Positions 9,097 through 17,905 are shown, counted from the stretch's first letter. The stretch: 64,000 bases of DNA from Prolixibacteraceae bacterium (GCA_019163175.1 JAFLKN010000012.1:1-64000); one strand, 5' to 3'. Notes: a model not told the origin generated them from the letters alone. Made by a program: numbers and translations.

Positions 9097-10179
9097 TTAT
9101 ACTTTATAGATTATCGAATTGATGTTCATTCCGGCGCCGACCGAGCAAAGGATAATGTAATCGCCAGAGTTGATCTCATGCCCTTCCATTTTGCCTTTCA
9201 AGATTAAATCAAGCAAGGTTGGCACAGTCGCGGTTGATGAGTTCCCCAGTTTTTCGATGCTCATGGGCATAATTCCCGCTGGTATCTGTTTTTCGTGATA
9301 CAGCTTGAATACATTTTTCAGGATAGCTTCGTCCATTTTTTCGTTCGCCTGATGGATAAGCACTTTTTTGATGTCGCTCAGTTGCAGTCCGGCTTTTTCA
9401 ATACTTTCCTTTACAACTCCTGGAACGAAAGAAAGCGCATAAACATACAATTTATGGCCGTGCATCTTAATGAATTGGTCGTTTCCTTCAAATTCCGGAT
9501 TAAACGATTTACCGTTAGTCAGTAAATTCCAATAATTCACAGAATCAGATCGGCTTGCGTGGGAAAGTATTCCGGTTGGTTCATCGCTTTCAACCGCTTC
9601 AACGATAGTAGCTCCGGCACCATCGGCATAAATCATGGTATCGCGGTCGTGTGGATCCGATATGCGTGACAATACATCAGAGCCAACTACAACACCCCTT
9701 TGGGCAATACCGCTGCGAATGTAAGCATCGGCAGTAATCATGCCCTGGGTCCAGCCCGGGCAGCCCGAAATGATGTCGTGGCAGAAACAGGCCGGATTCT
9801 TAATGTTCAGTTTCGCTTTTACGCGGTTAGCAAGGCTGGGCAAAATATCAACACGTGTTGAAACAAGGTCGACATCACCGAAATTGTGTGCGATGATAAT
9901 AAAATCGAGCGTTTCCGGATCAATATCCGCCGATTCCAGTGCTTCTTTTACGGCCAAACCTGCCATATCCGAATTGTGCAGTTCATCGCTTATCCAGCGG
10001 CGTTCGCTAATGTTGGTAATTTCTTTAAACTTCTGAATAATTTCGTCGTTGCTCTTATCAAAAGGTTCTTTCGTACTGTTGTCAAAAAAATTATAAGTAC
10101 CGAAATAATCATTCCCAATTGTACGCGTAGGAAGATAACTTCCCGTTCCTACAATTTTCGTATAAACCCGTTTTGTCAT
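9097..10179 (-). CDS. 3-oxoacyl-ACP synthase III family protein (FabH-like)
   Basis: Thiolase-fold condensing enzyme of about 360 residues. The Cys-His-Asn triad is visible: Cys in ISGCPGWTQGM, His in LIHQANEKMD and Asn in KLGNSSTATVP. It is longer than classical FabH (about 320 residues) and the catalytic surroundings differ, so it may be a branched or secondary KAS III paralogue rather than the housekeeping initiator. I chose the ATG at 10179. The GTG at 10200 would extend it seven residues and overlap lpxH. It follows lpxH on the same strand, suggesting an envelope-lipid operon. Confidence 0.85.
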   Translation of the reverse strand: MTKRVYTKIVGTGSYLPTRTIGNDYFGTYNFFDNSTKEPFDKSNDEIIQKFKEITNISERRWISDELHNSDMAGLAVKEALESADIDPETLDFIIIAHNFGDVDLVSTRVDILPSLANRVKAKLNIKNPACFCHDIISGCPGWTQGMITADAYIRSGIAQRGVVVGSDVLSRISDPHDRDTMIYADGAGATIVEAVESDEPTGILSHASRSDSVNYWNLLTNGKSFNPEFEGNDQFIKMHGHKLYVYALSFVPGVVKESIEKAGLQLSDIKKVLIHQANEKMDEAILKNVFKLYHEKQIPAGIMPMSIEKLGNSSTATVPTLLDLILKGKMEGHEINSGDYIILCSVGAGMNINSIIYKV

Positions 10180-10189
10180 AATTCTATTT

Positions 10190-10963
10190 TCAGTGACCAC
10201 GTGGGCCTTGATAATTATATTGTTTCAATTTAAATTCGTTTCCATCAAAAACTCCGAACGAGAAATACTGAATCCAATCGCCCAGATTGATGTACCGGCT
10301 GTTTTCTCCGATAGGGCTGTCAATCATCACATGCCGGTGGCCGAAGATGAAATAATCAATCTTTTCCTGGCGGAGAATTGACTCTGCAAAAATAAACATT
10401 CCTTCGTTTGTTGTGCCTTTAAATTCTTCGCCGGTCACACCTTTTGATATTCGTGAGTGTTTCGACCAGCGATGCCCAAGCGAAAGTGAAAAGTTTGGAT
10501 GAATGCGGGCAAACATCCATTGGAGTGTTTTACTTGTAAATACCTTTTTCAGGAATAAATAACCTTTGTCGGTTGAATCGAGTCCATCGCCATGGGCCAG
10601 GAAGAATTTTTTGCCCAGAATTTCAGTTTTGAATTCGTCGCGGTGCAAAATCATTCCCAATTCGTTGGGCAGATAGTCAAAAACCCATACATCGTGGTTT
10701 CCGGTGAAGAAATGCACTTCAACGCCTGAATCGGCAATCTCGGCAATTTTACCTAAAGTACGGGTGAATCCGCGAGGAACGACGGTTTTGTATTCGAACC
10801 AAAAATCGAATATATCGCCCATCAGAAAAAGATGAGAGGCATCTTCCTTAATTTCATTTAGCCAGCTGACAAATGCCAGTTCCCGCTCTTTGTTGTTCTT
10901 TAAAGCCGGAGCCCCCAGGTGAATGTCGGATACAAAATATGCTTTTTTGCCTTGATTTTTCAA
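10190..10963 (-). CDS. lpxH: UDP-2,3-diacylglucosamine hydrolase
   Basis: Metallophosphoesterase that makes lipid X in lipid A synthesis at the inner-membrane surface. The 257-residue protein shows the calcineurin-like motif set in order: SDIHLGAP, GDIFDFWFEY, GNHDVWVF, LAHGDGLDS and FGHRHV. This pattern with DFWFEY and the trailing NLGDW is typical of LpxH of Bacteroidota. It ends with TGA, followed almost at once by an in-frame TAG. The -7 element TATATTTG at 10996-11003 probably drives this gene and the KAS III-like gene behind it. Confidence 0.9.
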   Translation of the reverse strand: MKNQGKKAYFVSDIHLGAPALKNNKERELAFVSWLNEIKEDASHLFLMGDIFDFWFEYKTVVPRGFTRTLGKIAEIADSGVEVHFFTGNHDVWVFDYLPNELGMILHRDEFKTEILGKKFFLAHGDGLDSTDKGYLFLKKVFTSKTLQWMFARIHPNFSLSLGHRWSKHSRISKGVTGEEFKGTTNEGMFIFAESILRQEKIDYFIFGHRHVMIDSPIGENSRYINLGDWIQYFSFGVFDGNEFKLKQYNYQGPRGH

Positions 10964-10995
10964 AACATTGGAAGATTGATTCGAAAATTAGAGCG

Positions 10996-11003
10996 CAAAT
11001 ATA
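10996..11003 (-). promoter_or_regulatory. -7 promoter element for lpxH
   Basis: The minus strand reads TATATTTG, matching TAnnTTTG, 33 nt upstream of the lpxH start codon. Confidence 0.5.
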
Positions 11004-11074
11004 AGGGTTAAAATGATAGCGCCAACAGTCAAAACAAGCATTTAAAAATCCCGATTGAAGCTGCTTTGACTTGT

Positions 11075-12229
11075 TTACCGGGTAAGCTTTCCGATGGTTT
11101 GATCCAATTCAGGTCCGATCACATTTCGGGCCACAATTCGTCTTTCCCCGTCAAGAATATAATTGGATGGTATGGTCTGAATGTTGTACATATGCAAAGC
11201 TGATACGCTTCCTTTCATGTCGCCAACGTTGATCCAGCTAAGGCCATCCTTTTCAATGGCAGAGAGCCATTCATTCCGGTCGGTATCGATGCTAACCTGA
11301 TAAATTTCAAGCCCCTTGGATTTATACTTGGCATAGAGTTCAACCAATGCTTCGTTTTGATACCTGGAATCAGTGCTGCGGGCCGACCAGAATTGAATCA
11401 GCACAACTTTTGCAGTAAGCGACGATAACGAAATATCGCGCCCATTGGCGTTGGGTAAAGTGATGTTAGGTGAATTTGTACCATTCTCGGCGATAAACTG
11501 CTGCAATTTGGTATTCTTTTCCTGAGCCATTAGCCGTTGGGTATTGTTATACAAGGCTTTCACATGTTCCGATTTTGGAAATATTGAATTTAGCGCCGAT
11601 GCGCCAACTTTAAGCGATTGGAGGTCCTGAATCACGTAATTGGCATCGTCGAATTTCTGGTACAACGCCAATACGGACGACAGTGAGAATGGATGTTTTT
11701 GTACAAAATTAATGGAGTATTTAATCTGGCTTTGTTTGATTTCGGCCAGTTCTGCATTCCACTTGCTCTTTTGAGTCTGGTCATCAAGCGACCGAAAAGC
11801 ATCAATCCGACTGCGGATGGAATCAATTTTGTGTTTGGTTACCCCTAGTCTGTTGTTAAGTTCCTGAACGAGCGTTGAACCCGGTGAACCTTCTACAATG
11901 TAATCGTGTGCAAAATTTGCGGCATCACCATATACAGTGATTTTTTCGGTAGTATCAACCAAAAGTGTGATGAAATTCTTTTTGTCCCTTTCGTTCAGTC
12001 GGAGCAGGTAAAAATTCGGATACCCAATCTTACCTTTAAATTCGAATGAACCATCTTTTTCCAGTTTAATCGAATCAACCGGAACGCTGGATGATACTTT
12101 TAATTCATCAAGATAAAGATATTTTTCTCCGGCGTTGGTAATTTTTCCGCTGATTACAAATCCATTAGGTTTGTTGCAGGCAACAAGAAAAGCTGCAAGC
12201 AGAATCACTATCGAAAGTATTTTTTTCAC
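11075..12229 (-). CDS. TlpA-like lipoprotein with DUF4369, lacking the redox CXXC
   Basis: This 384-residue protein has a lipoprotein signal (LAAFLVACNK, lipobox Cys about residue 18) and an N-terminal DUF4369 region (residues about 25-130). A helical middle and a C-terminal thioredoxin-like domain from about residue 245 follow. Members of this very common Bacteroidota family normally carry FWASWCGPC at the start of the redox domain. Here the matching place reads FWSARSTDSRYQNE, so both active-site cysteines are absent. The fold otherwise appears intact (LEIYQVSID, the cis-Pro region near IQTIPSNYIL). A thiol-disulfide reductase activity is therefore unlikely; a binding or structural role fits better. 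Confidence 0.8.
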   Translation of the reverse strand: MKKILSIVILLAAFLVACNKPNGFVISGKITNAGEKYLYLDELKVSSSVPVDSIKLEKDGSFEFKGKIGYPNFYLLRLNERDKKNFITLLVDTTEKITVYGDAANFAHDYIVEGSPGSTLVQELNNRLGVTKHKIDSIRSRIDAFRSLDDQTQKSKWNAELAEIKQSQIKYSINFVQKHPFSLSSVLALYQKFDDANYVIQDLQSLKVGASALNSIFPKSEHVKALYNNTQRLMAQEKNTKLQQFIAENGTNSPNITLPNANGRDISLSSLTAKVVLIQFWSARSTDSRYQNEALVELYAKYKSKGLEIYQVSIDTDRNEWLSAIEKDGLSWINVGDMKGSVSALHMYNIQTIPSNYILDGERRIVARNVIGPELDQTIGKLTR

Positions 12230-12364
12230 GTATCTGTTTTTTATTGGTCAATAACGGGCATAAAAATAATAATTTCGCCTTCATTACTAGCGTAGCCGGT
12301 CAGGTTTTGAAACATACCCCGTCGATTTGTTATTTTTTTATTGACTGCTGCACGGCTAAAAGAT

Positions 12365-12372
12365 TAATTTTG
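12365..12372 (+). promoter_or_regulatory. -7 promoter element for ribF
   Basis: TAATTTTG matches TAnnTTTG and lies 25 nt upstream of the ribF GTG start. Confidence 0.5.
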
Positions 12373-12397
12373 CATCCGGAATTAAAACCCAATTCGA

Positions 12398-13348
12398 GTG
12401 AAGATACACAGAGATCTGAATAGTTTTCATGCAAAAAACCCGGTTCTGACCATCGGCACCTTTGACGGAGTCCATTTGGGACACCGAAAAATAATTGCCA
12501 GGCTGCACGATCTGGCCAAAGAGATGGATGGGGAATCGGTAATCTTTACATTCGATCCGCATCCGCGCAAAGTGGTAGCTCCGGGTGAATCAAGCCTGCG
12601 AATTTTAACTACCCTCGACGAAAAGATTGAACTCTTTGAACAGTCGGGTATCGATCATCTGATTATTTATCCGTTTACTGATAAGTTTGCCCAACTGAGC
12701 TACGAGCAATTTGTAGAGCAGATTCTTGTTGACCAGATTCATACCAAATACCTGGTTGTAGGTTACGACCATAAATTCGGGAAAAACCGGCAGGGCGACT
12801 TTGAATTCCTGAAAAATTGTGCTGATCGGCTGGGCTTTCGGATTGAAAAACTGGATGTTTTGCTGATGAATGAGTCCAATATCAGTTCTACCCGGATTCG
12901 GGAAGCTATTCAGCTTGGAGATTTTGAAACAGCCAATGCTTTTTTGGGATACCAGTTCGCACTTCATGGAACTGTTGTGGAGGGACAAAAACTTGGGCGA
13001 AAAATCCAGTTTCCGACAGCGAATGTGGAAGCATCTGATCCGGAAAAAATCATTCCGGGCTATGGAGTTTATGCAGTAAAAGTTAACGTTCAGAATCGAA
13101 CTTACCAAGGAATGCTAAATATTGGAAGCCGTCCAACAATCAATCACAATGCCGATCATCGCAGCATCGAAGTTCACATTTTCGATTTTGAATCAGATAT
13201 TTATGGTGCTTCTATCGAGCTACTGTTTTATGCCAAACTCAGGGAAGAGCAAAAATTTCCCTCTATCGATGCTTTGAAAGAACAGCTTAATCAGGATAAA
13301 ACTGATACACTTGTTTATTTTCAGTCACTTCAGGATGAGATAAATTAA
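12398..13348 (+). CDS. ribF: Bifunctional riboflavin kinase / FAD synthetase
   Basis: The enzyme phosphorylates riboflavin to FMN and adenylates FMN to FAD. In the 316-residue protein the N-terminal nucleotidyltransferase half has GTFDGVHLGHRKII (residues about 20-33) and SSTRIREAI. The C-terminal flavokinase half has GRKIQFPTANVE and the MLNIGSRPT loop. The start is a GTG, placed 25 nt after a -7 element and giving the normal N-terminus. Confidence 0.95.
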   Translation: MKIHRDLNSFHAKNPVLTIGTFDGVHLGHRKIIARLHDLAKEMDGESVIFTFDPHPRKVVAPGESSLRILTTLDEKIELFEQSGIDHLIIYPFTDKFAQLSYEQFVEQILVDQIHTKYLVVGYDHKFGKNRQGDFEFLKNCADRLGFRIEKLDVLLMNESNISSTRIREAIQLGDFETANAFLGYQFALHGTVVEGQKLGRKIQFPTANVEASDPEKIIPGYGVYAVKVNVQNRTYQGMLNIGSRPTINHNADHRSIEVHIFDFESDIYGASIELLFYAKLREEQKFPSIDALKEQLNQDKTDTLVYFQSLQDEIN

Positions 13349-13584
13349 AATGGATATCCGATAGTGTACCCAATTTTAAATCCGGTTGGCGATTGCCCGA
13401 TTGGCCTTGTTTGGTGAGCCGAAAAACAAGTGAAGACGACGTTAAAAAAATCTTTTCTGTTTGAGCCGAAGGCGAGTTTAAAAGATTTTAGTCGTCAAAC
13501 GGTAGTTTTTCGAGCGAAGCGAACGCAGCCTTGACTTTTTTTGATTCCTTTTTTGTGTCAAGACAAAAAAGGAATTGGGGTCAC

Positions 13585-13603
13585 AGGGGCAATGCCCCTT
13601 TTT
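13585..13603 (+). terminator. Rho-independent terminator after ribF
   Basis: Stem AGGGGC / GCCCCT with a 3-nt loop (AAT), followed by TTTT on the plus strand. Confidence 0.65.
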
Positions 13604-13716
13604 GATTTATTTTGGCATAAATCCAGATATTCGTATAAATTAATTTTTTCGTCTTAACAATCAAGTTTTCTTTGGTTCGTTAATCAACATTAACAAGTAA
13701 AATGTGTTCATTTCAT

Positions 13717-13724
13717 TATCTTTG
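13717..13724 (+). promoter_or_regulatory. -7 promoter element for ahcY
   Basis: TATCTTTG matches TAnnTTTG and sits 23 nt upstream of the ahcY ATG. Confidence 0.6.
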
Positions 13725-13747
13725 CACCCAATTATTAAAATATAAAA

Positions 13748-15166
13748 ATGACTACAAAAACATTGGAACAATTGGCATATAAAGTTGCCGATATATCTTT
13801 AGCCGACTTCGGGCGAAAAGAAATTGAAATTGCAGAAAAAGAAATGCCCGGATTAATGGCTGTCAGGAAAAAATATGCTGCCGCCAAACCACTCAAGGGA
13901 GCCCGTGTTATGGGGTCGTTGCATATGACTATTCAAACAGCAGTTTTAATCGAAACTTTGGTTGAACTTGGTGCTGAAGTTCGTTGGGCAAGCTGTAATA
14001 TTTTCAGTACTCAGGATCATGCTGCTGCTGCTATTGCTGCTGCCGGAATCCCGGTTTTTGCATGGAAAGGCGAAACGCTGGCCGAATACTGGTGGTGTAC
14101 TGAACGTGCGCTCGATTTTGGCAATGGCCTTGGTCCAACCTTGCTGGTTGACGATGGTGGCGATGCCACTGTGATGATTCACCGGGGTTACGAAGCCGAA
14201 ACAAATCCATCGATTCTGGACATTCCGGTTGATGCTGAAGATGAACGCGAACTAAATAATGCATTGAAAGAAGTACTGGCTTTTGATCCGCAACGCTGGA
14301 GCCGCCAGGTACCATACATTAAAGGTGTTTCTGAAGAAACTACTACCGGAGTGCATCGTTTGTACCAGATGATGAACGAAGGAAAACTACTTTTCCCGGC
14401 TTTTAACGTGAACGATTCGGTTACCAAATCGAAGTTCGATAACCTTTACGGTTGTCGCGAATCTTTGGCCGATGGAATCAAACGCGCTACTGATGTAATG
14501 ATTGCAGGTAAAGTCGTTGTTGTTGCTGGTTACGGAGATGTTGGTAAAGGCTGTTCACATTCTATGCGCAGTTACGGAGCCCGCGTTATTGTAACCGAAA
14601 TCGATCCGATTTGTGCCTTGCAGGCTGCTATGGAAGGTTTTGAAGTGAAAACCATGGAAGATGTAATTTCGGAAGGAAATATTTTTGTGACTACTACCGG
14701 AAATAAGGACATTATTACCGCCGAACATCTGGCCGCTATGAAAGATCAGGCGATTGTATGCAACATCGGGCATTTCGATAACGAAATTCAGGTGGTTCGC
14801 CTCGAAAACTGGCCCGGAATTCGCAAAACAAACATTAAACCTCAGGTTGATAAATATACTTATCCCGATGGTCATTCTATATTCCTGCTGGCTGAAGGCC
14901 GTTTGGTGAATTTAGGTTGTGCCACAGGTCATCCGTCGTTTGTAATGTCGAATTCATTTACCAATCAAACTCTGGCTCAGTTAGAACTTTGGAAAAACGA
15001 TTATGCAGTTGATGTATATCGTTTACCCAAATATCTGGATGAAGAAGTTGCCCGTTTGCATCTGGAACAAATCGGTGTTAAACTTACCGTTCTATCGAAA
15101 GATCAGGCTGATTACATTGGAGTTCCGGTGGAAGGGCCATATAAACCAGAACATTACAGATACTAG
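13748..15166 (+). CDS. ahcY: Adenosylhomocysteinase
   Basis: S-adenosyl-L-homocysteine hydrolase, which clears the by-product of methylation reactions into adenosine and homocysteine, with tightly bound NAD. The 472-residue protein has the substrate-site segments [16 protein letters not shown] and [17 protein letters not shown]. The NAD Rossmann motif is [15 protein letters not shown], and the C-terminal KPEHYRY lysine/tyrosine tail completes the neighbouring subunit's NAD site. Length and all core motifs are intact. It has its own -7 element and a downstream terminator, so it is probably monocistronic. Confidence 0.98.
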   Translation: MTTKTLEQLAYKVADISLADFGRKEIEIAEKEMPGLMAVRKKYAAAKPLKGARVMGSLHMTIQTAVLIETLVELGAEVRWASCNIFSTQDHAAAAIAAAGIPVFAWKGETLAEYWWCTERALDFGNGLGPTLLVDDGGDATVMIHRGYEAETNPSILDIPVDAEDERELNNALKEVLAFDPQRWSRQVPYIKGVSEETTTGVHRLYQMMNEGKLLFPAFNVNDSVTKSKFDNLYGCRESLADGIKRATDVMIAGKVVVVAGYGDVGKGCSHSMRSYGARVIVTEIDPICALQAAMEGFEVKTMEDVISEGNIFVTTTGNKDIITAEHLAAMKDQAIVCNIGHFDNEIQVVRLENWPGIRKTNIKPQVDKYTYPDGHSIFLLAEGRLVNLGCATGHPSFVMSNSFTNQTLAQLELWKNDYAVDVYRLPKYLDEEVARLHLEQIGVKLTVLSKDQADYIGVPVEGPYKPEHYRY

Positions 15167-15187
15167 TTGTATCGACTGACTTTATAC

Positions 15188-15219
15188 AAAAAGGAGCTTT
15201 AATCGGCTCCTTTTTTTTT
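15188..15219 (+). terminator. Rho-independent terminator after ahcY
   Basis: Stem AAAAAGGAGC / GCTCCTTTTT with an 8-nt loop and a run of nine T on the plus strand. Confidence 0.85.
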
Positions 15220-15256
15220 CAAAATAGTTTTAATTTTCGGGTACTAAAACCAGGCA

Positions 15257-15730
15257 ATGAGTTTCAATCAATTTTCTCAAACGCTCGAAGAGGTTTCGAT
15301 CATGGCGCAATTCAGAGCTGAATATGCTGAATTTCCATGGGGAAAATTGCAGAAGTCGGAATCGCCAGATTTTATTCTGAATATAAATACAAAAACGGCT
15401 ATTGGTATTGAGTTGACCAAGCTACATGGTTCAACGGTTAGGAAAGAAAAGACGCACTTTCCGCGTCAGATCAAAGGTTATCAGGCTCCTGAATTTAACC
15501 GCGAAAATCTGGATTTTACCATTCAGGCCAAGAACGAGAAGCTGCCCATTTACCGGCAGAAAAAGCTGAAAGAACTCTGGTTACTGATAACTGCAGATCT
15601 GGATGAAAGTCCGGTATCGTTTAACCTGAACAACAAACTCGAAAATTGGCGCTTTTATTCAGAATTTCAACGTATTTTCCTGTTCGAACTAAAGAACAGG
15701 AGAGTTTATGAGTTGCAGCTTGCTGATTAA
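15257..15730 (+). CDS. Small protein with PD-(D/E)XK-like motif, function unknown
   Basis: This 157-residue cytoplasmic protein contains SPDFILNINTKTAIGIELTKL at about residues 36-56. The PDF...GIELTK spacing is the pattern of the PD-(D/E)XK nuclease core (Asp, then Glu-x-Lys-like). The rest is rich in Lys and aromatic residues with no membrane segment. I do not recognise a named family. It overlaps the next, convergent gene by 4 nt at the stops. No methyltransferase or helicase lies nearby, so a restriction system is not supported by context. Confidence 0.55.
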   Translation: MSFNQFSQTLEEVSIMAQFRAEYAEFPWGKLQKSESPDFILNINTKTAIGIELTKLHGSTVRKEKTHFPRQIKGYQAPEFNRENLDFTIQAKNEKLPIYRQKKLKELWLLITADLDESPVSFNLNNKLENWRFYSEFQRIFLFELKNRRVYELQLAD

Positions 15731-16173
15731 TTTCTGACGGTAATCCGCCCGGTTGAATAATTCGTCCGGTATTGCTTCAAGGGTTCAATTGCGGGTCCTT
15801 TGGTCGGACTTCCATTTCCTCCGAACAAGATATATTGAGAGCCACAGCAAGGGCATTTGGCCAATCCGGTTCCATCGGCTACTACCCGGCAGGTGGTCGA
15901 AACTTCGTATGTGCAGGTTGCATCGAAAGCCAGGAAAGGATTGGAACTGTCGGCCAGATCGCGGAAAATAATGATTCCACCGTAGCCGTGATTCCCAAAA
16001 TAATACGATCCTCCGGGTATGTTGAATTCGATGAAATTGGTCGGATTAATACTCATGTCAACGTACACGTACGGAACAACCGACACATAATCGTCTTTGC
16101 AGCCATTGACGCCCAGGAGTAGAAAGAAAAGGAGTGCTATCGATTTGTACACTTTCGATGAAAGCTGATTCAT
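15727..16173 (-). CDS. Lipoprotein resembling a degenerate Rieske domain
   Basis: This 148-residue protein has a lipoprotein signal ending in LLLGVNGC. The C-terminal half reads DATCTYEV, then CRVVADGTGLAKCPCCGSQY and GPAIEPLKQY, in the order and spacing of a Rieske domain. The two histidine ligands are replaced: the C-x-H site is CTYE, and C-P-C-H-G becomes CPCCGSQY. A [2Fe-2S] Rieske cluster is therefore unlikely, although the cysteines could bind another metal. Similar surface lipoproteins occur in Bacteroidota as hypothetical proteins. This assignment rests on motif reading only. Confidence 0.6.
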   Translation of the reverse strand: MNQLSSKVYKSIALLFFLLLGVNGCKDDYVSVVPYVYVDMSINPTNFIEFNIPGGSYYFGNHGYGGIIIFRDLADSSNPFLAFDATCTYEVSTTCRVVADGTGLAKCPCCGSQYILFGGNGSPTKGPAIEPLKQYRTNYSTGRITVRN

Positions 16174-16247
16174 TTTTTATATCTTTAATCCTTTATAAAA
16201 CAAAGTAAGGAACAAATTATTTCATTCAGCTTAAAAAATCATTCAAA

Positions 16248-16691
16248 ATGGAAGATTATATATTTCTGATCATAGCGATTGTGCTTTCCATTTTTGGTGC
16301 AATAAATAAGAAAAAGAAAAATGTTGAAGGAGCGAATCCTGCTCCTGAACGAGCACAGCGGCCAAAGAATTTCTTCATGGATCAAATTTTAGGTGAAGAT
16401 TTTCCTGACGATTCGGAAGAGGAAATAAAACCTCCGGTTCGTGTAAAACCAGTTATTCGGAAAGAACCTGTTGTTAGTCCACGGCCAGCTGCATCCTCCG
16501 GACTTTTCCACATGGGTTTTAAGAGTACTTTGCCCGAACAAAAGAAAAATCCGTATCAGACCTTGAGCAAAAAGGTTGAGCCGGATGAAAAACAGGAGGA
16601 TTTTGACTCTGCCGAATCTGAAGGTATCATGGACGACTTTTCGCTGCGCAAAGCATTTGTTTATTCTGAAATTCTGCAACGGAAATATTAG
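16248..16691 (+). CDS. Hypothetical single-pass membrane protein
   Basis: This 147-residue protein begins with a membrane helix (DYIFLIIAIVLSIFGAI, residues about 3-19), then a KKKKN stop-transfer. A low-complexity, Pro/Lys/Glu-rich cytoplasmic part follows, and a short folded-looking end (DFSLRKAFVYSEILQRKY). I do not recognise a family. It resembles the small N-anchored proteins often annotated only as hypothetical in Bacteroidota. Coding status is supported by codon bias and an uninterrupted frame. Confidence 0.6.
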   Translation: MEDYIFLIIAIVLSIFGAINKKKKNVEGANPAPERAQRPKNFFMDQILGEDFPDDSEEEIKPPVRVKPVIRKEPVVSPRPAASSGLFHMGFKSTLPEQKKNPYQTLSKKVEPDEKQEDFDSAESEGIMDDFSLRKAFVYSEILQRKY

Positions 16692-16840
16692 TTGGCTTGT
16701 TTGCAAAGCAATCTGGAATTAGCATAGAAATGCTTGGTAAAGCGTCTGGAATTCTGGGAAATAGGGCTGAAATTATTTAGGAAACAGCAGCTTAATTGTT
16801 TTATAAAACATACAGATTCGTAAAGATTAAAAATTTTATA

Positions 16841-16848
16841 TAAGTTTG
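16841..16848 (+). promoter_or_regulatory. -7 promoter element for greA
   Basis: TAAGTTTG matches TAnnTTTG. It lies 72 nt upstream of the greA ATG and just before the leader hairpin at 16859-16880. Confidence 0.55.
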
Positions 16849-16858
16849 TGTCACAAAA

Positions 16859-16890
16859 GAGTTCCGCAATGCCGGAATTCTTTTTTGTTT
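16859..16890 (+). terminator. Leader hairpin with T-tract between promoter and greA
   Basis: The 8-bp stem GAGTTCCG / CGGAATTC (one G-T pair) has a 6-nt loop and is followed by TTTTTTGTTTT. It has the form of an intrinsic terminator but lies inside the greA leader, only about 10-15 nt after the predicted transcription start. It may attenuate greA or release a very short RNA. Confidence 0.55.
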
Positions 16891-16920
16891 TAATATAGTT
16901 TTTATAAAAAGGGGAAAATC

Positions 16921-17394
16921 ATGGGAAAGGTTACTTACGTTACAGAAGAAGGCCTTCGGAAGATGAAAGAAGAGTATGACCGGATGACTAAAATTGAACG
17001 TCCGGCTATTTCAAAAGCAATTGGTGAAGCCATTGAGAAGGGTGATATTTCTGAGAATGCAGAATACGATGCAGCCAAAGATGCACAAGGTATGCTCGAA
17101 GCAAAGATTTCTGTTTTAGGTTCAAAGATTGCTTCAGCCCGGATTATTGATGAATCGAAGATTGATACCTCATGTGTTCAGATTCTGAACAAGGTTACAA
17201 TCCGGAATAAAACAAACAATGCAACAATGCAATACACCATTGTATCCGAACACGAAGCCGATCTGAAGTTGGGAAAAATCTCTGCCCAGACTCCTATTGC
17301 CAAAGGTTTAATGGGTAAAAAGCTTGGCGATGTGGTCGAAATTCAGGTTCCGTCCGGAACAATGCAGTTTGAAATCATTGATATTGCAATTTAA
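16921..17394 (+). CDS. greA: Transcription elongation factor GreA
   Basis: GreA rescues backtracked RNA polymerase by stimulating transcript cleavage through its secondary channel. The 157-residue protein has the N-terminal coiled coil with the acidic tip (EKGDISENAEYDAAKDAQ, about residues 40-57) and a C-terminal FKBP-like domain (ISAQTPIAKGLMGKKLGD). Both are complete. It is followed after 13 nt by a HIT protein, probably in the same transcript. A hairpin in the leader suggests control of elongation into the gene. Confidence 0.96.
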   Translation: MGKVTYVTEEGLRKMKEEYDRMTKIERPAISKAIGEAIEKGDISENAEYDAAKDAQGMLEAKISVLGSKIASARIIDESKIDTSCVQILNKVTIRNKTNNATMQYTIVSEHEADLKLGKISAQTPIAKGLMGKKLGDVVEIQVPSGTMQFEIIDIAI

Positions 17395-17407
17395 AAAGCG
17401 GTAAAAA

Positions 17408-17809
17408 ATGGCCAGCATCTTTACCAAAATAGTAAACGGTGAAATACCCGCCTGGAAAGTGGCCGAGGATGAAAATTTCTTTGCCTTCCTGGATATTTTT
17501 CCGGTAGCGAAAGGTCATACTTTGGTCATACCCAAAAGGGAGGTTGATTACCTGTTCGATCTGGACGATGAAACCTATGCCGGATTACAGTTGTTTGCCA
17601 AAAAAGTAGCTTTGGGCATCCAAAAAGCTATACCCTGCAAAAAAGTTGGGGTCATGGTTTTAGGGCTTGAGGTTCCGCATGCACACATTCATTTGGTGCC
17701 CATGCAATCGGAGGCCGATTTGCTACATTTCTCGAAAAAGTTGTCGTTTACAAAAGAAGAAATGGCCGAAATTACTGCAGCCATTGCCAAAGAAATAGAG
17801 CTGGGTTAA
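17408..17809 (+). CDS. HIT family nucleotide hydrolase
   Basis: A 133-residue protein of the histidine-triad family. The N-terminal SIFTKIVNGEIPAWKV and the active-site triad HAHIHLVPM (about residues 97-105) are diagnostic. HIT proteins of this HinT-like branch hydrolyse adenosine phosphoramidates or related nucleotides. It sits directly behind greA, an arrangement that is common in Bacteroidota. Confidence 0.92.
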   Translation: MASIFTKIVNGEIPAWKVAEDENFFAFLDIFPVAKGHTLVIPKREVDYLFDLDDETYAGLQLFAKKVALGIQKAIPCKKVGVMVLGLEVPHAHIHLVPMQSEADLLHFSKKLSFTKEEMAEITAAIAKEIELG

Positions 17810-17834
17810 TGCCAAAATCCATTCGAAAATACAG

Positions 17835-17859
17835 ATCCCGGGAAACCGGGATTTTTTTT
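17835..17859. terminator. Terminator between the convergent HIT gene and ruvC
   Basis: Stem ATCCCGG / CCGGGAT with a GAAA loop, followed by eight T on the plus strand. It serves the greA-HIT unit. Confidence 0.8.
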
Positions 17860-17905
17860 GCTTTATTGTAATCTCCTGACTCCCGACTCCTTTCTTCCAA
17901 CTTCT

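Larger units (their letters stand above)
13349..13747. other. Gene-free stretch with inverted repeats
   Basis: I find no credible gene in these 399 nt. The stretch holds a 13-bp inverted repeat (ATTCCTTTTTTGT at 13544-13556 with its complement at 13563-13575). A terminator follows at 13585-13603, and the ahcY promoter is at 13717-13724. The section around 13420-13530 looks like a dispersed Bacteroidota intergenic repeat (GAGCGAAGCGAACGC-type runs); that is a guess from style, not a database match. Confidence 0.5.
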
